Shown here piece by piece: positions 38,694 to 46,772 of a stretch of 64,000 bases of DNA; within the stretch, counting starts at the first letter, position 1; each line of letters starts with the position of its first letter. The notes beneath the pieces were generated by a model. That model saw nothing but the letters and a program-made list of their open reading frames with translations, was not told the origin of the DNA and did not search any database. Origin of the DNA: Streptosporangium sp. NBC_01755 (GTDB lineage Bacteria > Actinomycetota > Actinomycetes > Streptosporangiales > Streptosporangiaceae); contig NZ_CP109131.1 of NCBI RefSeq assembly GCF_035917995.1, positions 7,192,001 through 7,256,000 of the forward strand. Reading direction: 5' to 3'. The position numbers were made by a program, and so were the translations under genes.

Positions 38694-39686
38694 TCAAACC
38701 TGAGGGCGGCCGTTGCGTGCCTGGCGCTGGCCGTTGGGGCGGACGCCCACCAGGCCGCCGGAGCGCTCGCGGGGGCGCAGCCAGTCGCTGAAGTTCTCAC
38801 CGGTCACGCTCTGCAGCAGCGCCACGTCCTGGGAGAAGTGGGGGATCAGCCTCTCCCGCTGGTCCCAGGTCAGCGGCTGGCGGGAGCGGGCCTGCCGCTG
38901 CAGCTTGCGCTCCAGTGGATCGGTCAGCGCCACGCTCACCCGCGACGGCAGGAACCGCCCCACGGACGATCCCATGCGTAACGCCCGCGACAGCATCCGG
39001 TGCCCGCGGGTCGGCTCCGGGTGGGCGGTCACGTTCTCCCGGGGGACCTCGGTGACGACGCCGGTCTCCACACCGAGGAAGCGGCAGATCCGGTCCAGGG
39101 TGTCGACGGGGCGGTCGACCAGGTCGCGGTAGCGGTAGACGAGCACCTGGTCGCGGGGGAACAGGGTGAACAGATGTTCGAGCTGCCTGCCGTACTTGCC
39201 GAGCCCGAGGTAGTGCCAGAACGGCGCCCAGCCGGCCGTGACCCTTCGGCTCTCCTCGGCGCAGGCCTCCAGTACGTCGCCGATCGGCTCCAGTCCGGCC
39301 GACCACAGATGTGTCCAGTTGGAGTGGGCGCGCTCCACCGGGTCGCGCAGCACCACGATGAGCCTGACGTCGGGGATGGTCTTTCTGATGCGCCGCTGTG
39401 CCGCCAGATCGTAGAGGTAGAACGGGGTGGACTCGCCGGTGAGCGTTCCCGGCGGTGCCGCGTCGAACAGGGCTTCGTAGTCCTCGCGTCGCCAGACGTG
39501 CTCGCGGTAGGTCTGGGCGTCGCCCGGGCCTCCCCCGGTGGGAGGGGGGCCGTCGCTGAGGAAGAACTTCGGCTCCTTCACCGGGGACATGAACAGCCCC
39601 GGGTGCCGGGCCAATGCGGTGTGCAGGGCGGTGGTCCCGGATTTAGGGGCACCGATTGTGAGGAAATTCGGCAGGGGCATCGTCAT
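38694..39686 (-). CDS. PAPS-dependent sulfotransferase family protein
   Basis: The 330-residue product has the 5'-phosphosulfate loop FLTIGAPKSGTTALHTALAR and the 3'-phosphate motif LIVVLRDPVERAHSNWTHLW, plus VLVYRYRDLVDRPVDTLDRI. Such enzymes transfer sulfate from PAPS to hydroxyl or amino groups of glycans or small molecules. It is convergent with the glycosidase-like gene (70 nt between stops). The N-terminal region and tail are ordinary in length for bacterial Sulfotransfer_1 proteins. Confidence 0.88.
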   Translation of the reverse strand: MTMPLPNFLTIGAPKSGTTALHTALARHPGLFMSPVKEPKFFLSDGPPPTGGGPGDAQTYREHVWRREDYEALFDAAPPGTLTGESTPFYLYDLAAQRRIRKTIPDVRLIVVLRDPVERAHSNWTHLWSAGLEPIGDVLEACAEESRRVTAGWAPFWHYLGLGKYGRQLEHLFTLFPRDQVLVYRYRDLVDRPVDTLDRICRFLGVETGVVTEVPRENVTAHPEPTRGHRMLSRALRMGSSVGRFLPSRVSVALTDPLERKLQRQARSRQPLTWDQRERLIPHFSQDVALLQSVTGENFSDWLRPRERSGGLVGVRPNGQRQARNGRPQV

Positions 39687-40121
39687 TACCCTTAATCCCT
39701 ACTATTATTATTGGTAAATATAGCCCCTTTTCTGGCGAAGGCAAGCGCCTGGCCGTGGGATCGTCGTGACCCGGGGGGCTTCCCGGTCGAGGGTTTCCCG
39801 CCGCCGACGCCTATCCCCGGGTCGTGGACGTGAGCGCTGCCGTCCCGTTCAATGAGCACTGAGTTCTTTTCTGCTATTTCGGTGCTATGTGGGAGTTTTG
39901 TCGTGTTATGAATAAACACGATACCCGTGCCGTATTTCGAGTCCGATGTTCCTCTGAGGTCTCCGCGCCTCCCGGTCTCGCGGTCGCCGCGGTGGCTCCG
40001 GCGTAGAGCAGGGCGAGCACCAGGTGCGGGTGCGCCCGCCGGGCGAACGGCAGCGCCGGGGTCCCGTGACGCCGGGCGCGCGTGACGCCTGTCACGGCTC
40101 CAGCCGGGCGAGCTGGTCGCT
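39687..40121. other. AT-richer intergenic region
   Basis: A stretch of 430 bases between the sulfotransferase start and the glycoside hydrolase remnant. The bases near 39690–39730 (ACTATTATTATTGGTAAATA) and 39840–39940 are clearly richer in A/T than the rest of the window, as in promoters or acquired DNA. No gene could be supported. Confidence 0.5.
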
Positions 40122-40493
40122 GTGGGCCTTCTCCATGGCCGCGGCTACCGCGTCGACTTCATCGCGCTGCACTGGTACGGCGGCGACTTCCGCACCCAGG
40201 CCGCGGTCGGCCAGCTCAAGTCCTACGTCCAGGCGGTGTACAAGCGCTACCGCAAGCCGATCCGGCTCACCGAGTACGCCCTGATCGACTTCTCCAACGG
40301 CACCCGCTACGCCACCGACGCCCAGCAGGCCGCCTTCGTCACCGCCTCCACCAGGATGCCGGCCTCCCTGCCGTACGTGCGACGCTACGCCTGGTTCGGT
40401 CTGCCCTCCTCCGAGACCGAACCGGGCAGCGGGCTGTTCCGCGGCGACGGGACCGCGACCCGGGCGGGCCGCGCCTTCCAGGCGGCCCGCTGC
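40122..40493 (+). pseudogene. 5'-truncated glycosyl hydrolase (Asl1-like catalytic domain)
   Basis: The frame gives GYRVDFIALHWYGGDF, then AVGQLKSYVQAVYKRYRKPI, RLTEYALIDFSNGTRYATDA, AFVTASTRMPASLPYVRRYA, WFGLPSSETEPGSGLFRGDG and TRAGRAFQAAR. This is the C-terminal half of Asl1-type glycosyl hydrolases, with the strand carrying the catalytic Glu in LTEYAL. About 100 or more N-terminal residues and any signal peptide are missing. Just upstream, another frame (ASWSLWAFSMAAATA) looks like the continuing N-terminal part, suggesting a frameshift near 40140. After 40493 the sequence turns to unrelated Pro/Arg-rich frame. Confidence 0.75.
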
Positions 40494-40645
40494 CCCCCCG
40501 ACCGCTCCCTCCCCGTGCGGCCGGGGCAGCGGGATCTGAGCGCCGAGGTCGTACGGCCTCAGCCCAGCCCCGGGCTCCTTTCCTCTGACCCGCCGCTCCT
40601 TCGCGCGGGACCGTCGTGCCGGCCCCGCGCCGGTAGCCTTGCCAG

Positions 40646-41287
40646 GTGCCCGACCCGTACCTGACCCCGCAGGACACCACAGAACACGAGATCGAGATCA
40701 AGCGATCCCGGTTCCTGTGCGCGGTCGGCCCGGTCTCCTCGGAGGAGGCCGCGAGGGAGTTCGTCGCCGGGCGCAGGCGGCTTCACGGTGACGCCACGCA
40801 CAACTGCTCGGCCTACGTGATCGGCGGGGACCGCCACGTCCAGCGGGCCGACGACGACGGCGAGCCCGGCGGCACCGCGGGCACCCCGATGCTGGAGACC
40901 CTCCTTCGCAGGGGCGTCGCCGACGTGGTGGCGGTGGTCACCCGATACTTCGGCGGTGTGAAGCTCGGCGCGGGGGGCCTGGTCCGCGCGTACGGCTCGT
41001 CGGTCGGCAAGACGCTGGATCTCACGCCGCTGGTCGAGATGGTGCCCGCCAGGGTCATGACCGTGACCGTGGACCACGTGCGGGCCGGGCGGTTGGAGAA
41101 CGACCTGCACATCTCGCCGTACGAGGTCAGGGAGGTCGTCTACGGCGCGGAGGTCGGCTTCCGCGTCGCGGTACGCGAGCGGGACCTGGCGGCCTTCCCC
41201 GGCTGGGTCGCCACACTGACCGCGGGCCACGCCAGGATCGAGCAGGGCGAGACGGTCCATCTCAGAAACAGCTTCAGAAACAGCTGA
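40646..41287 (+). CDS. YigZ/IMPACT family protein
   Basis: The 213-residue product has the UPF0029 core: EHEIEIKRSRFLCAVGPVSS, THNCSAYVIG, DDDGEPGGTAGTPMLETLLR, and VVTRYFGGVKLGAGGLVRAY. A C-terminal ferredoxin-like domain with HVRAGRLENDLHISPYEVRE follows. The family is related to yeast YIH1/IMPACT; bacterial members bind nucleic acids or act in stress, role unsettled. GTG 40646 is 150 nt after the glycosyl hydrolase remnant. Confidence 0.9.
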   Translation: MPDPYLTPQDTTEHEIEIKRSRFLCAVGPVSSEEAAREFVAGRRRLHGDATHNCSAYVIGGDRHVQRADDDGEPGGTAGTPMLETLLRRGVADVVAVVTRYFGGVKLGAGGLVRAYGSSVGKTLDLTPLVEMVPARVMTVTVDHVRAGRLENDLHISPYEVREVVYGAEVGFRVAVRERDLAAFPGWVATLTAGHARIEQGETVHLRNSFRNS

Positions 41288-41327
41288 AACGGTGCTCGAC
41301 CGTAGTGGCCGGGACGCCGCCCACACG

Positions 41328-43342
41328 GGTCCCCACCATCTTCCCTGGGTTCCGCAGCTAATCAGGGTTCTGGGCCACGGCTGAAGGTGTAGATGCTGGT
41401 CAGAGGGGTGGGGACTGGTCGGATTCTCGATTCTGCCTAGATACACGCATATTCGCCGTTTCCTAGGCCTGCCAAGGGTTATGGCGTTATCGTCTAGTCC
41501 ATGTATCTGCGGTCGACGCCTCGCCGGAACAAGGACGGGACGGAAGTCCGATACCTGCAGCTCGCGCACAACGTGTGGGATCCGGTGTTGAAGCGGTCGA
41601 AGGTGCAGGTCGTCTACAACTTCGGCCGCGAGGATGCCGCGAACCGGGAAGCCTTGCAGCGCCTGATCGCCTCGGTCACCCGGTTCCTCGATCCCGACGC
41701 CGCCTTGTCGGCGGCGACCGACGGGCTGGCGTTCACCGAGTCCCGACCTCTGGGCGGCACATGGGTGCTGGATGCCCTCTGGCGGCAGTTGGAGATCGGC
41801 AAGGTGATGAAACGGCTGCTCAAGGGCCGCCGGCTCGACCCGGCCGCGGAGCGGGTGCTGTTCGCGCTGGTCGCCAACCGGGCCCTGGCCCCCTGCTCCA
41901 AGCTCGCGGCGGCCCGCTGGGTGAACGAGGACGTGGCGATCGACGGCCTGCTGCCCGCGACCAGCGACGACGCCTGCTACCGGGCGATGGACTGGCTGAT
42001 CGAGATCTCCGGAAAGCTCGAGGAAGAGGTGTTCCACCAGGTCGCAAACCTCCTCAACCTCGAGGTCGATCTGCTGTTCTTCGACACCACCTCGACCTAC
42101 TTCGAGACCGAAGACGCCGACGAAGCCGTGCCTCGCGACGCGTTCGGCCAGGTCGTGCCCGAGCAGGACGCCACCGACGATCACAAGCGCAAGGGGTTCC
42201 GGTCGTTCGGCAAGTCCAAGGACCACCGCGATGACCTGCCGCAGGTCGTGATCGGGATGGCCGTCACCCGCACCGGCATCCCCGTCCGGGTGTGGTCCTG
42301 GCCCGGCGCGACCGGCGACTCCGCGCTGATCCGGCAGGTCAAGGACGATATGCGGGACTGGACGTTGTCGCGGATCGTGTGGGTCGCCGACCGCGGCTTC
42401 GCCTCCGAGCGCAACCGGCTGCACCTGCGCAAGGGCGACCACCACTACATCATCGGAGAGAAGCTCCGCTCCGGATCGGCCGAGGCCACCGAAGCACTCG
42501 CCCGTCAGGGCCGCTACCAGGAGATCCGCGACAACCTGCGGGTCAAGGAGGTTCGGATCCGCGAGGACGAGCGGTTCATCATCTGCTTCAACCCCGAGGC
42601 CGCGCAGCGGGACGAGAAGGTCCGGGAACGACTGCTCGCCCAGCTCGCGACCTTGATCGAGGGCACCGATCGGCTGAACGCGACCAAACGTGCGGAGCTG
42701 CGCGGGGTGATCTCCACCAAGCCCGGCCTGAACCGGTACCTGCGGACCACGCCCGGCGGGCTGCTGCGCATCGACGCCGCGAGAATCAAGGCCGAGGAGA
42801 ACCTCGACGGCAAGTACCTGCTGCGCACCTCGGACCCGAAGATGACTCCTGAGGACATCGCGCTCGGCTACAAGCAGCTCCTCGAGGTTGAGCGGGGCTG
42901 GCGCGACATGAAGCAGATCATCGATCTGCGGCCGGTCTTCCACCGCAAGGAGCAGCGCATCCGCGCGCACGTCCTGCTCTGCTGGCTGGCGCTGCTGCTG
43001 GCCCGGATCGCCGAGACCTCCACCGGGCAGACCTGGCCCGCCCTGCGCCGCGAGCTCGACCGGATCACTCTGGGCACCTTCACCGGCCCCGCCGGCACCT
43101 TCCGGCAACGCACCGAGATCACCAAAGCCCAGCGCGATCTGCTCCACGCCCTCAAAATCGATGCCCCGCCCAGGATCTACCAGCTCACCCCGCCCAGCCG
43201 CTGACCAGGCCGAACCCCAGCCCCTAGATACACGCCGTCCCGCCAGCAGACGGCATGTTTCCGCATGTCAATCCCCAGATTCGCGGACTATCCCGCTACA
43301 TCAACTGCGGAACCCCGGTCTTCCGACGATGGTCAATGTGGG
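41328..43342 (+). mobile_element. IS1634-type insertion sequence, complete
   Basis: The element carries one transposase gene at 41501–43204. GGGTTCCGCAG at 41347–41357 and its inverse CTGCGGAACCC at 43305–43315 mark the inverted ends. Outside these, the left GTCCCCACCATCTTCC and the inverse of GATGGTCAATGTGGG on the right also resemble each other, putting the edges near 41328 and 43342 (about 2.0 kb). A 13-bp direct repeat CCTAGATACACGC occurs inside both ends (41436 and 43223). No target duplication could be fixed. Confidence 0.7.
41501..43204 (+). CDS. IS1634-family transposase
   Basis: The 567-residue DDE transposase has the family's features: LRSTPRRNKDGTEVRYLQLA at the N-terminus, DLLFFDTTSTYFET with the first catalytic Asp, IVWVADRGFASERNRLHL with the second Asp, and the YREK-type C-terminal part YKQLLEVERGWRDMKQIIDL, RPVFHRKEQRIRAHVLLCWL with the Glu. 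No stop or frameshift, so it appears intact. It is inserted between yigZ and the dedA gene without breaking a visible frame. Confidence 0.93.
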   Translation: MYLRSTPRRNKDGTEVRYLQLAHNVWDPVLKRSKVQVVYNFGREDAANREALQRLIASVTRFLDPDAALSAATDGLAFTESRPLGGTWVLDALWRQLEIGKVMKRLLKGRRLDPAAERVLFALVANRALAPCSKLAAARWVNEDVAIDGLLPATSDDACYRAMDWLIEISGKLEEEVFHQVANLLNLEVDLLFFDTTSTYFETEDADEAVPRDAFGQVVPEQDATDDHKRKGFRSFGKSKDHRDDLPQVVIGMAVTRTGIPVRVWSWPGATGDSALIRQVKDDMRDWTLSRIVWVADRGFASERNRLHLRKGDHHYIIGEKLRSGSAEATEALARQGRYQEIRDNLRVKEVRIREDERFIICFNPEAAQRDEKVRERLLAQLATLIEGTDRLNATKRAELRGVISTKPGLNRYLRTTPGGLLRIDAARIKAEENLDGKYLLRTSDPKMTPEDIALGYKQLLEVERGWRDMKQIIDLRPVFHRKEQRIRAHVLLCWLALLLARIAETSTGQTWPALRRELDRITLGTFTGPAGTFRQRTEITKAQRDLLHALKIDAPPRIYQLTPPSR

Positions 43343-43614
43343 ATAGGTCACAGTTGGCTGCGGCGATCCCGGCCGGAAGACGGGTGCGGCCCCCCTTTCC
43401 CCGGCAGCCAAGGGCTTCCGCCCGCATCCCCACCGCGCTCGCCAGACCGGCCAATACGCCACCTGACGTGCGAGAACCTCGGATATTTCGTGATCGTCAC
43501 GGTCGTGACCCAGACGGCTGCGGTTTTCCACAGCCGAGCCCTGTGGCGCATACGAGGCAAGAGCGGGCGCATTCCTCATCCACGCCCTACCCAACTCTCC
43601 GTAGCCTTGTCCCT

Positions 43615-44250
43615 ATGAGTTCACCGAATGTCGACGGGGTCGCCGGATGGGCGATCAACCTTATGGAAACCCTGGGTGCGCCAGGGGCGGGGCTGGCGAT
43701 CGCACTCGAGAACCTGTTCCCGCCGCTGCCCAGCGAGGTGATCCTGCCGCTGGCCGGATTCACCGCGAGCAAGGGGAACATGGGGCTGTTCGACGCCGTG
43801 CTCTGGACGACCCTGGGATCGGTGATCGGCGCGCTGGCGCTGTACGGGGTCGGGGCCCTGCTGGGCCGCGAACGCGTGGTGTTCATCGCCTCCAAGCTGC
43901 CGCTGGTCAGCGTCTCCGACATTGAGAAGACCGAGGCGTGGTTCGCCAAGCACGGAAGGAAGACCGTCTTCTTCGGCCGGATGATCCCCATCTTCCGGAG
44001 CCTCATCTCGATCCCGGCGGGGGTCGAGCGCATGCCCATTATGATCTTCACCCTCCTCACCACCCTGGGCAGCCTCATCTGGAACACGACCTTCGTGATG
44101 GCGGGGTTCCTGCTCGGTGAGCAGTGGGATCTGGTCGAGCAGTACATGGGGATCGTCTCGAAGACCGTGCTGGGCATCGTGATCCTCGCCGTGGTGGTCT
44201 TCCTGGTGGTCAGGCTGTCCGACAGGCGCAAGGGCAAGCACCACGCCTGA
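43615..44250 (+). CDS. DedA-family membrane protein
   Basis: The 211-residue product has the DedA/SNARE-associated domain: GLAIALENLFPPLPSEVILP with the acidic residue of the reentrant loop, LWTTLGSVIGALALYGVGAL, WFAKHGRKTVFFGRMIPIFR, SLISIPAGVERMPIMIFTLL and a C-terminal helix VLGIVILAVVVFLVVRL. DedA proteins are thought to flip lipid carriers such as undecaprenyl phosphate and phospholipids. ATG 43615 starts directly at the family similarity; longer frames run back into the IS. Confidence 0.92.
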   Translation: MSSPNVDGVAGWAINLMETLGAPGAGLAIALENLFPPLPSEVILPLAGFTASKGNMGLFDAVLWTTLGSVIGALALYGVGALLGRERVVFIASKLPLVSVSDIEKTEAWFAKHGRKTVFFGRMIPIFRSLISIPAGVERMPIMIFTLLTTLGSLIWNTTFVMAGFLLGEQWDLVEQYMGIVSKTVLGIVILAVVVFLVVRLSDRRKGKHHA

Positions 44251-44252
44251 CC

Positions 44253-44504
44253 GTGGACCCGCTGATCAGGGCCTGCCGGGCGCTGGCCGGTCTCGCGCTC
44301 GGGGCCCTCTCGGCCCCGGCCGCTCCGGTCTTCCTCCTGCTGGCGGGCCCGTTCCTGTTCGTGGCGCGGATACGCCCGCGCGTGCTGGCGGGGGCCGTCC
44401 GGCTGGCGGACGCCGAGGTCTCCCGGCTGCGGCTGCTCGGCGGAGCGCGGGTGTCCGGGTACGACGGGCGGCGGGCACTGCGCTACTCCAGGTACGGCGC
44501 TTGA
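44253..44504 (+). CDS. small membrane protein, sensor-domain-like fragment
   Basis: The 83-residue product reads VDPLIRACRALAGLALGALS, then a hydrophobic helix pair (APAAPVFLLLAGPFLFVARI) and an Arg-rich tail. It begins 2 nt after dedA and overlaps the convergent Nudix gene by 22 nt. It recalls the N-terminal membrane part found in some actinobacterial sensor kinases, but no kinase follows. Could be a small partner of DedA or a remnant. Confidence 0.5.
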   Translation: MDPLIRACRALAGLALGALSAPAAPVFLLLAGPFLFVARIRPRVLAGAVRLADAEVSRLRLLGGARVSGYDGRRALRYSRYGA

Positions 44505-44977
44505 TCGCTCAGGCCGATCTCGATGCGGCGCTGCAGGGCGGGATGAACGGGATGGTCGCCCAGGTCAGTGGGAGCCACCCAGCGCACCTCCTGCGCTTCG
44601 CGGGGGTCTGGCTCTATCGTGCCTCCGACCACGCGGGCCCGCAGGCAGACATTGACCGGTTGCCGCACCTCGTCGACCTTGTTCTCGTGCATGTAGACGA
44701 TCACGTGGTCCGGAGAGGAGAAGACCCCGACGAGACCGGTGATCTCGACTTTCAGGCCGGTCTCCTCCTCGCACTCGCGGATGGCGCACTGCGCGACGGT
44801 CTCGCCTTTCTCGAGGCCGCCCGTGGGGATGGTCCACAGGTCGTTGTCGGTGCGCTTCAGCAGCAGCACGGCGCCTTCGTCATTGCGGACGAACACGCTC
44901 GCCGACGGCTTGCGGCTGGTCGGCTTGGGAGCGTCAGGATCTTGCCAGTAGTCGATCCGGCGGCTGCGCTTGCTCAC
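44483..44977 (-). CDS. Nudix hydrolase
   Basis: The 164-residue product has a Nudix box GGLEKGETVAQCAIRECEEE (with TGL following), matching GX5EX7REUXEEXGU, preceded by LLLKRTDNDLWTIPT. It hydrolyses a nucleoside diphosphate linked to another group; the substrate is unknown. GTG 44977 overlaps the stop of a regulator remnant (GTGA), a typical arrangement for XRE–Nudix pairs in actinomycetes. Confidence 0.9.
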   Translation of the reverse strand: MSKRSRRIDYWQDPDAPKPTSRKPSASVFVRNDEGAVLLLKRTDNDLWTIPTGGLEKGETVAQCAIRECEEETGLKVEITGLVGVFSSPDHVIVYMHENKVDEVRQPVNVCLRARVVGGTIEPDPREAQEVRWVAPTDLGDHPVHPALQRRIEIGLSDQAPYLE

Positions 44978-45078
44978 AGGTCATCCTCCTCGATGGGCCG
45001 TGTTGGTGTGTACGCCGCCAGAATCCCGTAGACGTGGACATTGACCAGCATCTCGTCGTCGAACCGGTAGATGGAGCC
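44974..45078 (-). pseudogene. C-terminal remnant of an XRE-type regulator
   Basis: On the minus strand the frame reads SIYRFDDEMLVNVHVYGILA then AYTPTRPIEEDDL and stops at 44974. The string YRFDDEMLVNxHVYG is the end of a common actinomycete XRE-family regulator with a PLD-like C-terminal domain. Everything upstream of about 45078, including the HTH, is gone; the sequence there belongs to another frame. The stop overlaps the Nudix start. Confidence 0.75.
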
Positions 45079-45262
45079 GCTGATCGGTGCCGCGCTGGAG
45101 GAACAGTTCGGGGTGCTCCGGGGCCGCATGGACGCCACCGTGCCAGGGGTTGTCGCGGCGCTGCCGCCGCAGGCCGCCGACCGGCTCCTTTACGAGCACA
45201 CTCGGTGGGCGGCCGCGACAGGCTGGAAATTGATCAATGCGGCTGATCCGTGTGGGACCTGA
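45071..45262 (+). CDS. hypothetical small ORF at a deletion junction
   Basis: The 63-residue frame MEPLIGAALEEQFGVLRGRM ... LPPQAADRLLYEHTRWAAAT ... GWKLINAADPCGT has codon use like genuine genes up to near 45225. It begins inside the regulator remnant and looks like the tail of another gene whose front is missing. No family recognised. Confidence 0.3.
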   Translation: MEPLIGAALEEQFGVLRGRMDATVPGVVAALPPQAADRLLYEHTRWAAATGWKLINAADPCGT

Positions 45263-45273
45263 CCCGCTGTAGG

Positions 45274-45903
45274 TCAGGCAGGCTCGGAGATCGGAACCCA
45301 GTTGAACTCCGGGCAGTAGCGGGAGTATGTGGCCAGCTTCCAGGCCGCGTACTGCTCCATCCGGCCGGTGGCGCGCAGGAGATGTTTGACCCAGGTGTGG
45401 GCGACCCGCTCCTCCTGGGTCATGCCGGTGTCGATCTCGTCGAGCATGCGGCACGCGACCGCGAAGTCCTCCTCGGTCAGCGCCGACAGGTCGATCTCGA
45501 CGCCGTCGACCTCGAAGGAGAACACCAGCCTGGTGGTGGTGAAACGGGTGTGGCGCTCGCCCTTGAACGCCGCGTGCGGGGCGAGCGCCGCCATCAGCTC
45601 CTCGCGACCGGCGACCGGGTAGCCGATCCCCAGGTCCAGATCGCTGGTCTCCAGATTGAGCTGGATCCCGAAGGAACCGACGTCGCGCGGAGTGTGTCCC
45701 GTCCAGGACTCGACAAGATGGGCCGCCTTGGCGCGGACCCGCAGGAGCCGCTCATCCTCCGCGCGCCGTGCCTGCCAGAACGCTTCGGCTCGGCTGAACT
45801 CCTCAGCGGTGAAGGACTCGGGGACAGCCCACCCCGCAGCCATGATGGCCTCAAGGTCGAGGCTCGTCGCCGGCCCACCCGCAGAGATCGTTTGATCGGT
45901 CAT
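45274..45903 (-). CDS. nucleotidyltransferase-like protein
   Basis: The 209-residue product has RDVGSFGIQLNLETSDLDLG (GS...DxD pattern of minimal nucleotidyltransferases), then FKGERHTRFTTTRLVFSFEV and DGVEIDLSALTEEDFAVACR with a third acidic residue. C-terminal helices include RVAHTWVKHLLRATGRMEQY. The pattern suggests the polymerase-beta-like fold; the substrate is not known. No operon partner: 370 nt from the GNAT gene's stop side. Confidence 0.55.
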   Translation of the reverse strand: MTDQTISAGGPATSLDLEAIMAAGWAVPESFTAEEFSRAEAFWQARRAEDERLLRVRAKAAHLVESWTGHTPRDVGSFGIQLNLETSDLDLGIGYPVAGREELMAALAPHAAFKGERHTRFTTTRLVFSFEVDGVEIDLSALTEEDFAVACRMLDEIDTGMTQEERVAHTWVKHLLRATGRMEQYAAWKLATYSRYCPEFNWVPISEPA

Positions 45904-46017
45904 CGAGCCAGCGTAGTAACAGCGACATCGTGCGCCTCGGAAGTTCCCGTATTTCCCACCCGAGGTGGTGCGGCAGCTCCCTGGCCGGGACCACGGTCGC
46001 CCCGGGACGCCCGCCGG

Positions 46018-46572
46018 TCAGAGCCGGAGCTCGTCCTCCTGGGCCGAGGTGAGGTCGCTGGGCCAGAGCCGGTAGACGTTGAGACGCGTCTCGTAGTACT
46101 TGTCCGTCTCACCGACCCACTGCATGCCGATGCGCCTGGCCGTGCCGGCGGCGCGCTCGTTGTTCACCCGCACGACCGCGACGAGTTCGTGGGCGCCGAT
46201 GGAGAAGGCCCACCCGGCCAGGGCCCGGCCGGCCTCGGTGGCGTAGCCGTGGCCCCAGAAGTCGGGGGCGAGCTGCCAGCCGATCTCGATGTCCTCCTCG
46301 TCGGGCGGCAGGTATCTCAGGGAGAGGCCGCCGATGATCCGCTGGTCGGAGTTGCGGACGATCGCCCAGCGGCCGAGCGGGGGCGTCAGGGTGTCACGGT
46401 TGCGTTGCCATGCCTCTAGTGTGGTCCGCATGGCATGCTCGCCGTCGAGCCGGTTCATCGCCGGGGACAGCCACCGGGTGACCTCCGGTGTGCCGTAGAT
46501 GGCCAGAGCATCGCGGGAGTCCTCGGGACTCCAGTCGCGTACCGTGAGGCGGGCGGTGGTCAGTAACGCCAT
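46018..46572 (-). CDS. GNAT-family N-acetyltransferase (RimJ/RimL-like)
   Basis: The 184-residue product has LTTARLTVRDWSPEDSRDAL, RWAIVRNSDQRIIGGLSLRY, EIGWQLAPDFWGHGYATEAG (acetyl-CoA pyrophosphate loop GHGYAT) and ELVAVVRVNNERAAGTARRI. It moves acetyl groups to an amine, often a protein N-terminus or an antibiotic. ATG 46572 follows GGAGAGGAAG; a longer frame to 46692 has no similarity. Confidence 0.88.
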   Translation of the reverse strand: MALLTTARLTVRDWSPEDSRDALAIYGTPEVTRWLSPAMNRLDGEHAMRTTLEAWQRNRDTLTPPLGRWAIVRNSDQRIIGGLSLRYLPPDEEDIEIGWQLAPDFWGHGYATEAGRALAGWAFSIGAHELVAVVRVNNERAAGTARRIGMQWVGETDKYYETRLNVYRLWPSDLTSAQEDELRL

Positions 46573-46772
46573 GGTCTTCCTCTCCCCGGCGGGCAAGCCG
46601 GCCGTGCGGCGACGAGAGAACAGCGAGCAGAAGAAAGTATCGTTTTCTTGCCGGAAATGTCCGATGTGTTGCCCTTGTGAGGGTACGCCCATCTGGCCGC
46701 GGACGACCAGGCCGGGGGGGAATTACCTGGTCAGCGACTTGTCGCCCCGGCCGACGCCCTTCGCAGCGGTGA

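Noticed and set aside
41436..43235. 13-bp CCTAGATACACGC repeats as target-site duplication of the IS
   Set aside because: Better inverted ends lie further out at 41347 and 43305, so these repeats are inside the element.
44253..44504. Sensor histidine kinase N-terminus
   Set aside because: Only a membrane helix pair is present and no kinase domain follows; kept as a small membrane protein of unknown role.
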